Shown in pieces: positions 6,276-11,232 of a stretch of DNA of 11,232 nucleotides; position 1 is the first letter of the stretch; the number at the start of each line of letters is the position of its first letter. The DNA lies in NCBI GenBank assembly GCA_910587575.1, contig CAJULU010000077.1:2076-13307 (forward strand), written 5' to 3'. The notes beneath the pieces were generated by a model. That model saw only the letters and a list, made by a program, of their open reading frames with translations. It was not told where the DNA came from and searched no databases. The position numbers and the translations under genes are program-made. Source of the DNA: an uncultured Dorea sp. (lineage in GTDB: Bacteria > Bacillota > Clostridia > Lachnospirales > Lachnospiraceae).

Positions 6276-6406
6276 CACATAAATAAAATAGACTAGTTTT
6301 TTAACATACGCACTCTCACCTTCAGACTGGAAGATGTTGGGGCTTTCCGGGAGCATGCAGAGCATCAGTTGTGGCAAATATAAGAAAATGGTATCATATC
6401 AGTATC

Positions 6407-6450
6407 AAAAAGGACTGAAAAACACTGATTTCACAATGTTTCCAGCCCTT
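6407..6450 (-). terminator. Intrinsic terminator of the tRNA-Gly gene
   Basis: On the minus strand AAGGGCTG pairs with CAGTCCTT and, inside it, GAAA/TTTT and CATTG/CAGTG continue the stem to a short loop. TTTTT follows at the lower-coordinate end. It begins 5 nt past the tRNA 3' end. Confidence 0.85.
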
Positions 6451-6454
6451 ATGA

Positions 6455-6525
6455 AGCAGATAACGGGAATCGAACCCGCCTCTCCAGCTTGGGAAGCTAG
6501 CATTCTACCAATGAACTATATCTGC
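6455..6525 (-). tRNA. tRNA-Gly, anticodon CCC
   Basis: The minus strand folds as a complete cloverleaf. The acceptor stem is GCAGATA/TATCTGC (6519-6525 with 6456-6462), followed by TA and a D arm GTTC/GAAT. The anticodon stem CTAGC/GCTGG has loop TTCCCAA (6489-6495), so the anticodon is CCC at 6491-6493, reading GGG. The T arm GCGGG/CCCGT has loop TTCGATT. The discriminator base is T, as expected of bacterial tRNA-Gly. CCA is not encoded. Confidence 0.96.
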
Positions 6526-6534
6526 ATATCAAAT

Positions 6535-6563
6535 ATTATAATACGGTTCTGCGGAAAATGCAA
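6535..6563 (-). promoter_or_regulatory. Promoter of tRNA-Gly
   Basis: On the minus strand TTGCAT (6558-6563), a 17-nt spacer and a perfect TATAAT (6535-6540). The start would be only a few bases upstream of the tRNA 5' end. Confidence 0.8.
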
Positions 6564-6615
6564 CATTTTTTTAAAAAACTGTTATTAGTATGTTATTGCA
6601 TCTGTTTTGCGGTTA

Positions 6616-6664
6616 AAAAGAAGTAAAGTTCTTGAGCATACATGCAACGGACTTTACTTCTTTT
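6616..6664. terminator. Strong bidirectional hairpin terminator
   Basis: AAAAGAAGTAAAGT (6616-6629) pairs perfectly with ACTTTACTTCTTTT (6651-6664) over 14 bp with a 21-nt loop. The A- and T-rich arm ends give a U-run on either strand. It sits just past the stop codon of the minus-strand remnant at 6670-6834. Confidence 0.8.
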
Positions 6665-6669
6665 ATGAA

Positions 6670-6834
6670 TCAATCTTTGTTTAATGACGGATTCTGATAT
6701 AACTTCTGCTCAATAAATTCCCTTTCAAACGCAATTACCTCTAATGCTTCTTTATCTTTGGTTACTGCTTCGATCCGTTTCAGTAATATTATATCAGCCA
6801 GTGACAGAGGTGTAAAGCCTTTTTCAGTATCATG
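6670..6834 (-). pseudogene. C-terminal remnant of an unidentified gene
   Basis: On the minus strand a frame follows an in-frame TGA (6835-6837) and runs without an ATG to a TGA at 6670-6672. It encodes about 54 residues: DTEKGFTPLSLADIILLKRI, then EAVTKDKEALEVIAFEREFI, then EQKLYQNPSLNKD. The residue composition is protein-like (amphipathic, Glu/Lys/Leu-rich, probably helical), and a strong terminator follows the stop within 6 nt, as at the end of a real gene. There is no start codon or ribosome binding site. I do not recognise the family. The best reading is the tail of a gene whose front was deleted; it could also be a chance frame. Confidence 0.35.
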
Positions 6835-6849
6835 TCAGCAAAATAAATC

Positions 6850-6877
6850 TTGCAATTTTTATGATTTGTAATAAAAT
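6850..6877 (+). promoter_or_regulatory. Predicted promoter of the marR-ABC operon
   Basis: TTGCAA (6850-6855), a 16-nt spacer and TAAAAT (6872-6877) give a start near 6884, about 60 nt before the MarR ATG. The two direct repeats at 6882-6933 would lie at and downstream of the start site. Confidence 0.5.
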
Positions 6878-6881
6878 ATGT

Positions 6882-6933
6882 TTGCTATCGAACAGTTCTG
6901 AAACAAACAGTTGCGATGCGAACAATTTCTGAA
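6882..6933 (+). repeat. Two direct repeats ahead of marR, candidate regulator sites
   Basis: TTGC-TAT-CGAACA-G-TTCTGAA (6882-6902) recurs as TTGC-GATG-CGAACA-AT-TTCTGAA (6911-6933). The CGAACA cores are exactly 30 bp apart, about three helical turns. The repeats lie between the predicted start of transcription and the MarR ribosome binding site, so a bound repressor could block the polymerase. MarR sites are usually palindromic, so this assignment is tentative. Confidence 0.45.
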
Positions 6934-6943
6934 GGAGGCTGGT

Positions 6944-7468
6944 ATGGAACGATGTGAAGAAAGAATCGGTTTCGAGATCCGCAGGCTTGACCACATGCTT
7001 GCAAGGAATCTGCAGGCTCATGTAAAGACTGCGGGAATCGACGAGGTTACGCTGATGCACGGCTGGATCATCCGTTACCTGTATGCAAACCGGGACAAAG
7101 ATATATTTCAGAAAGACATTGAGCGGTACTTTTCCATTGGAAGATCAACGGTTAAGAACATTATCCAGCTCATGGAGAAGAAAGGGTTCATTGTCCGGGA
7201 GTCTGTGGAGTATGATGCCAGGCTGAAAAAGGTGATCCTGACGGATAAGGGGATACAGAACCATGAGAGCCTGGAGCGGCTGATCGAGAGCCTTGACAGC
7301 AGTCTGACGGAAGGGATTACGGAGGAGGAACTGTCGGTGTTTCATTCCGTGATCGGAAAATTAACGGCGAACCTTATGAAAGAGGTACCAGGGGGAAACA
7401 GGTGTATTCCTGGAAGATTCCCTGCTGGCGGAAAGGAGGAGACAGATGATCCGGACTTTATTGCGTGA
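6944..7468 (+). CDS. MarR family transcriptional regulator
   Basis: This 174-residue winged-helix protein has an N-terminal dimerisation helix (IGFEIRRLDHMLARNLQ). The helix-turn-helix follows at about residues 54-80 (FQKDIERYFSIGRSTVKNII, then QLMEKKGFI), then the wing VRESVEYDARLKKVILTDKG, which contains the D-x-R-x-K-x-x-x-L-T core typical of MarR. I chose the ATG at 6944 because GGAGG lies 6 nt upstream. An in-frame ATG at 6911 lies inside the direct repeats and has no ribosome binding site. The last 23 nt overlap the start of the first ABC transporter gene, so the two are cotranscribed and probably translationally coupled. In this arrangement MarR proteins commonly repress their own operon and release on binding a drug-like ligand; that role is inferred. 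Confidence 0.94.
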   Translation: MERCEERIGFEIRRLDHMLARNLQAHVKTAGIDEVTLMHGWIIRYLYANRDKDIFQKDIERYFSIGRSTVKNIIQLMEKKGFIVRESVEYDARLKKVILTDKGIQNHESLERLIESLDSSLTEGITEEELSVFHSVIGKLTANLMKEVPGGNRCIPGRFPAGGKEETDDPDFIA

Positions 7469-9194
7469 GGTAAAGGAGTATAAGAGAGCCTCGGTTATTA
7501 CGCCCCTGTTTATGATTCTGGAAGTGCTGATGGAGATGATGATTCCCTTTCTGATGGCATCTATCATAGATGACGGCGTGAATGCGGGAGATCTCGGACA
7601 TATCTACAGGGTGGGAGGAATTATGGTGGCAGCGGCCTTCATCGGCCTGCTTGCAGGAATGGCAGGCGGAAGATACGGGGCGAAGGCATCTGCCGGACTT
7701 GCGAAGAATCTGCGGGAGACCATGTTTAACCATATCCAGACATTTTCTTTTGCAAATATTGACAAATACAGTACGGCCGGGCTGGTGACAAGGCTGACGA
7801 CGGATGTGACTAATGTACAGAACGCTTATCAGATGACCCTGCGGATGTTCACCCGTGCACCGGCAAGCCTGTTGTGCGCCATGATTATGGCCTTTCGGAT
7901 TAACCGGAAGCTGTCGAATATTTACCTGGCGGCAGTGCTGATCCTTGGAGTTCTTCTGCTGCTGATTATGAGCCATGCAACCCGGTATTTCCAGCAGGCG
8001 TTTCCGAAGTATGATGATATGAATGCGTCTGTCCAGGAGAATGTCTCGGCGATCCGGGTAGTGAAAGCATATGTCCGTGAGGAACAGGAAACGGTCAGGT
8101 TCCGGAAAGCGAGCGAGAACATTTACCGGATCTTTATGAAGGCGGAATGTAATCTGGTATACAATGCGCCGCTTATGCAGTTTACGGTCTACGCCTGTAT
8201 TCTGCTGATCAGCTGGACTGGTGCGAAGATGATTGCTGCGTCTGCGCTTACCACCGGGGAACTTATGAGCCTGCTTGCGTACTGTATGAATATTCTTATG
8301 AGCCTTATGATGCTGTCCATGGTATTTGTCATGATCTCTATGAGTATGGCCAGTATCCGGCGTATTTCTGAGGTACTGAATGAAAACAGCGACATCCGGA
8401 ATCCGGATTCCCCTGTGAGGGAAGTGGCGGACGGAAGCATTGAATTCCGGAACGTGGATTTTGCATATCGCAGGGACAGTGAAACCCCGGTGCTCAAAGA
8501 CGTGAATCTTAAAATCCGGTCAGGAGAAATGATCGGGATTATCGGGGGAACCGGAAGCGCCAAGACCAGCCTTGTGAATCTGTTAAGCCGTCTGTATGAC
8601 GTGACAGGCGGCGAGGTGCTTGTGGGTGGAAAAAATGTAAAGGAATACGATATGGAGGCTCTGAGAAACCAGGTGTCCGTGGTACTCCAGAATAATGTCC
8701 TGTTTTCCGGTTCGATTCTTGATAATCTGAGGTGGGGAAACCGGGAGGCCACAGAAGAAGAGTGCATGGAAGCGTGCCGCCAGGCGTGTGCGGATGAATT
8801 TATTAAGCGTTTTCCAGAAGGGTACGACACGCATATTGAACAGGGCGGAAGCAACGTGTCGGGCGGCCAGAGACAGAGGCTCTGTATTGCAAGGGCGCTT
8901 CTTAAGAAGCCGAAGGTTCTGATCCTGGACGACAGCACTAGTGCGGTAGATACGGCCACGGATGCCAGGATCCGCCAGGCATTCCGGGAGGAGATCCCGG
9001 ATACGACCAAGCTGATCATTGCCCAGAGGATTGCCAGTGTGAAGGATGCGGATCGCATCATCGTGATGGAAGACGGACGTGTGGACGGTTTTGGAACCCA
9101 TGAGGAGCTGCTCCGGGAAAATGACATTTACCGGGAGGTCTATGAATCACAGACCAGCGGCGGCGGAGATTTTGATGAAAAGGCGGGTGATTAA
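7446..9194 (+). CDS. ABC exporter half-transporter with degenerate ATPase site (heterodimer subunit A)
   Basis: This 582-residue protein has a six-helix exporter membrane domain (about 1-320) followed by an ATPase domain (about 335-575). Walker A is GGTGSAKT (residues 367-374) with K373 present but Ala where the third glycine usually stands. The signature VSGGQ (471-475) is intact. Walker B is VLILDD (491-496), with Asp496 replacing the catalytic Glu. The H-loop reads AQR with Gln527 in place of His. Loss of both Glu and His marks a non-catalytic nucleotide site, as in heterodimeric exporters such as BmrCD, LmrCD and TM287/288. It therefore needs the next gene's product as partner. Likely substrates are drugs, lipids or other amphipathic molecules, not readable here. 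The start has GGAGG 6 nt upstream, inside marR. The stop lies 2 nt before the partner's ATG. Confidence 0.95.
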   Translation: MIRTLLREVKEYKRASVITPLFMILEVLMEMMIPFLMASIIDDGVNAGDLGHIYRVGGIMVAAAFIGLLAGMAGGRYGAKASAGLAKNLRETMFNHIQTFSFANIDKYSTAGLVTRLTTDVTNVQNAYQMTLRMFTRAPASLLCAMIMAFRINRKLSNIYLAAVLILGVLLLLIMSHATRYFQQAFPKYDDMNASVQENVSAIRVVKAYVREEQETVRFRKASENIYRIFMKAECNLVYNAPLMQFTVYACILLISWTGAKMIAASALTTGELMSLLAYCMNILMSLMMLSMVFVMISMSMASIRRISEVLNENSDIRNPDSPVREVADGSIEFRNVDFAYRRDSETPVLKDVNLKIRSGEMIGIIGGTGSAKTSLVNLLSRLYDVTGGEVLVGGKNVKEYDMEALRNQVSVVLQNNVLFSGSILDNLRWGNREATEEECMEACRQACADEFIKRFPEGYDTHIEQGGSNVSGGQRQRLCIARALLKKPKVLILDDSTSAVDTATDARIRQAFREEIPDTTKLIIAQRIASVKDADRIIVMEDGRVDGFGTHEELLRENDIYREVYESQTSGGGDFDEKAGD

Positions 9195-9196
9195 AA

Positions 9197-11101
9197 ATGG
9201 CGGGACCGATGAACGGCAGGGCAAGAGGGATGAAGCCGCAGGTTAAGAATCCCATGAAGATATTTAAGAGGCTGATGGCCTATGTATTCCGGTATTATAA
9301 GTTCCACTATCTGGCGGTGACTGTGCTGATCTTTGTGAGCGTGCTTGCCAATGTCCAAGGGACGCTGTTTATGAAGAATCTGATTGACGACTATATTACA
9401 CCTTTTCTTATGACGGATGAGCCGGATTTTGTACCTCTGGCAAATGCGATCGGGAGGGTTGCCATATTCTATGGTGTAGGCATTGTCTCTACCTATGCGT
9501 ATAACCGGATCATGGTGAATGTGACCCAGGGGACGCTCAGATCTCTCAGGGATGACCTGTTTGCCCATATGGAGCGGCTTCCCATTAAGTATTTTGACAC
9601 CCATGCCCACGGGGACATTATGTCTGTCTATACCAATGACATTGACACGCTGCGCCAGATGATCAGCCAGAGTATTCCCCAGGTGATTAACAGCGGGATT
9701 ACGATTGTCAGTGTATTTGTCAGTATGCTGATTTTAAGCATTCCGCTGACGCTGGTTACCCTTGCCATGGTGGCGGTGATGATCTTAAGTTCCAGGGCTG
9801 CTGCCGGACGAAGCGGGAAATATTTCCTGGAGCAGCAGAAAAATCTTGGGGCAGTGAACGGATATATTGAGGAAATGATGAACGGGCAGAAGGTAGTGAA
9901 GGTGTTCTGCCATGAGGAGGAGAATAAGAAGGCGTTCAAGGAACTGAACGACCGTCTGTTCGTCAGTGCAGACCGGGCCAATACCTTTGCAAATTTCCTG
10001 GGACCCATCAATGCGCAGCTTGGCAATATCAGCTATGTGGTGTGTGCCATCGTGGGCGGCGTACTGGCGCTGAATCGTGTGGGTGGTTTTACCCTGGGAG
10101 CGCTTGCAAGCTTTCTGACCTTTAACAAGAGTTTCAGTATGCCCATCAACCAGGTGAGCCAGCAGCTGAATGCGGTGGTCATGGCCATGGCGGGAGCGCA
10201 GCGTGTGTTCGGACTTCTGGATGAGCAGGCGGAACAGGACAATGGGTACGTGACGCTGGTCAATGTTACGGAGGAAGACGGAACGCTTCTGGAGAGCGAG
10301 GCGAGGACCGGAAGATGGGCGTGGAAACATACCCACCAGGCGGACGGCAGCGTGGATTATGTGGAAGTACAGGGCGACGTTGTATTTAACGGCGTGGATT
10401 TCGGATATGAGGATGATAAGATCGTGCTCCATGATGTGAAACTGTATGCGCAGCCGGGACAGAAGATTGCGTTCGTGGGCTCCACCGGGGCAGGGAAGAC
10501 GACGATTACGAATCTGATTAACCGTTTCTATGATATCCAGGATGGTAAGATCCGGTATGACGGGATTAACATCAATAAGATTAAGAAGGCTGATCTGCGC
10601 AGATCCCTTGGGATTGTACTGCAGGATACGCATTTGTTTACCGGGACCGTGATGGAGAATATACGTTTTGGGAAACTGGATGCGACGGACGGAGAGGTCG
10701 TGGCGGCGGCGAAACTGGCCAATGCGGACGGGTTTATCCGGAGGCTGCCGGATGGGTATCAAACGATGCTGACCGGGGACGGGGCGAACTTAAGCCAGGG
10801 ACAGCGGCAGCTTCTTGCGATTGCGAGGGCAGCCGTGGCAGATCCGCCGGTGCTGATTCTGGATGAGGCCACCAGCTCCATTGACACCAGGACGGAGCGG
10901 ATTGTGCAGGACGGCATGGATAAGCTGATGAACGGAAGGACAACGTTTGTGATTGCCCACCGGCTGTCTACAGTACGGAATTCTGACTGTATCATGGTCC
11001 TTGAGCAGGGGAGGATCATTGAGCGGGGAACCCATGAGCAGCTGATTGAGGAGAAGGGAAGGTATTACCAGTTATATACCGGAAATTCAATCAGCGCGTA
11101 G
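9197..11101 (+). CDS. ABC exporter half-transporter with canonical ATPase site (heterodimer subunit B)
   Basis: This 634-residue protein has an N-terminal basic tail, a six-helix exporter domain (about 25-340) and a C-terminal ATPase domain (about 395-625). Walker A is GSTGAGKT (428-435), the signature is LSQGQ (532-536), Walker B is VLILDE (552-557) with the catalytic Glu557, and the switch His588 is present (IAHRLSTV), so this subunit supplies the functional catalytic Glu and His. A segment between the two domains (about 350-395, with GRWAWKHTHQADGSVDYVEV) is an insertion of the kind seen in the longer partner of such heterodimers. The gene starts 2 nt after subunit A ends, with only a modest G-rich site (AGGCGGG) upstream, suggesting coupling. 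Together with the MarR gene it forms a regulated multidrug-type export operon. Confidence 0.95.
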   Translation: MAGPMNGRARGMKPQVKNPMKIFKRLMAYVFRYYKFHYLAVTVLIFVSVLANVQGTLFMKNLIDDYITPFLMTDEPDFVPLANAIGRVAIFYGVGIVSTYAYNRIMVNVTQGTLRSLRDDLFAHMERLPIKYFDTHAHGDIMSVYTNDIDTLRQMISQSIPQVINSGITIVSVFVSMLILSIPLTLVTLAMVAVMILSSRAAAGRSGKYFLEQQKNLGAVNGYIEEMMNGQKVVKVFCHEEENKKAFKELNDRLFVSADRANTFANFLGPINAQLGNISYVVCAIVGGVLALNRVGGFTLGALASFLTFNKSFSMPINQVSQQLNAVVMAMAGAQRVFGLLDEQAEQDNGYVTLVNVTEEDGTLLESEARTGRWAWKHTHQADGSVDYVEVQGDVVFNGVDFGYEDDKIVLHDVKLYAQPGQKIAFVGSTGAGKTTITNLINRFYDIQDGKIRYDGININKIKKADLRRSLGIVLQDTHLFTGTVMENIRFGKLDATDGEVVAAAKLANADGFIRRLPDGYQTMLTGDGANLSQGQRQLLAIARAAVADPPVLILDEATSSIDTRTERIVQDGMDKLMNGRTTFVIAHRLSTVRNSDCIMVLEQGRIIERGTHEQLIEEKGRYYQLYTGNSISA

Positions 11102-11102
11102 C

Positions 11103-11126
11103 TGATATAAATAAATTGTTATATCA
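11103..11126 (+). other. 8-bp stem-loop just past the ABC operon
   Basis: TGATATAA (11103-11110) pairs perfectly with TTATATCA (11119-11126) around an 8-nt loop. It starts 2 nt past the stop codon but is A/T-only apart from one pair and has no U-run, so it is a poor terminator. It may mark the mRNA 3' end or be chance. Confidence 0.3.
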
Positions 11127-11143
11127 TATAGAGGACTTCCTGC

Positions 11144-11172
11144 TTGCAACCTGTCCGGGATTTTCTTATAAT
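11144..11172 (+). promoter_or_regulatory. Near-consensus promoter near the right edge
   Basis: TTGCAA (11144-11149), a 17-nt spacer and a perfect TATAAT (11167-11172). Transcription would begin near 11179 and continue past the window. The following 54 nt contain TATAC/GTATA (11178-11182/11210-11214) and TGGAC/GTCCA (11192-11196/11200-11204) complementary pairs and no start codon, so the transcript begins with a leader or a structured RNA that I cannot identify. Confidence 0.65.
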
Positions 11173-11232
11173 GAACATATACTCTGGCGGGTGGACTTCG
11201 TCCAGTAAGGTATACCCAAGGGCACACCGTAA

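Noticed and set aside
6911..6943. Upstream in-frame ATG for the MarR gene
   Set aside because: It lies within a direct repeat and has no ribosome binding site, whereas the ATG at 6944 has GGAGG at ideal spacing.
8189..9127. Minus-strand open frame of 312 codons within the first ABC transporter gene
   Set aside because: It is a Ser/Arg-rich antisense shadow of the ATPase domain, with no family motif; the plus strand carries all ABC motifs.
9785..10762. Minus-strand open frame of 325 codons within the second ABC transporter gene
   Set aside because: It is an antisense shadow rich in His/Arg/Ile with no recognisable domain and no promoter or ribosome binding site.
1..11232. CRISPR array, insertion sequence ends, phage or toxin-antitoxin genes
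   Set aside because: No regularly spaced repeats, no transposase or integrase motifs and no paired small toxin/antitoxin frames are visible on either strand.

Overview
The window looks like chromosomal DNA of a low-to-moderate-GC member of the Bacillota, most likely a gut Lachnospiraceae-type Clostridium. The evidence is the strong AAGGAGG-type ribosome binding sites, A/T-rich intergenic regions with near-consensus SigA promoters, and the gene families present (YitT, AzlCD, YfcE, a MarR gene followed by a heterodimeric ABC exporter, an AAA-ATPase_like remnant). The organism assignment is inference; there is no rRNA or species marker here.

Layout. (1) 1-1335, minus strand: a lipid pair, a diacylglycerol-kinase-family lipid kinase followed by a membrane-anchored glycerophosphodiester phosphodiesterase that runs off the left edge. 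(2) 1472-3271: a TetR regulator (minus) divergent from a YitT-family membrane protein (plus). A near-ideal promoter faces each way, and a 7-2-7 palindrome lies between the two -35 boxes, so it is the obvious operator candidate. Both genes are followed by hairpin terminators. (3) 3405-3763: a region with no convincing gene, starting with a TTGACA promoter and ending in a 14-bp hairpin. Between these lie several nested complementary segments, so it may encode a structured RNA of about 320 nt that I cannot assign to a known class. (4) 3740-4560: decayed genes, namely an AAA-ATPase_like remnant with an internal deletion and a frameshift, directly abutting a C-terminal piece of a ribulose-phosphate-3-epimerase-family enzyme. 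(5) 4586-6272, minus strand: a compact operon of a YfcE-like phosphodiesterase, AzlC and AzlD (predicted branched-chain amino acid exporter), with overlapping genes. (6) 6407-6563, minus: a single tRNA-Gly(CCC) with its own promoter and terminator. (7) 6616-6834: a short C-terminal gene remnant with a strong hairpin behind it. (8) 6850-11101, plus: a MarR regulator overlapping the first of two ABC exporter half-transporters. The first carries degenerate catalytic residues and the second canonical ones, as in heterodimeric multidrug exporters of the BmrCD/TM287-288 type. (9) 11144-11232: a near-consensus promoter and the 5' start of an unidentified transcript, cut by the right edge.

Most of the window is ordinary housekeeping and transport. 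The places worth a second look are the putative structured RNA at 3440-3763, the TetR operator arrangement, the pseudogene junction at about 4256-4320, the direct repeats upstream of marR, and the unidentified transcript start at the right edge.
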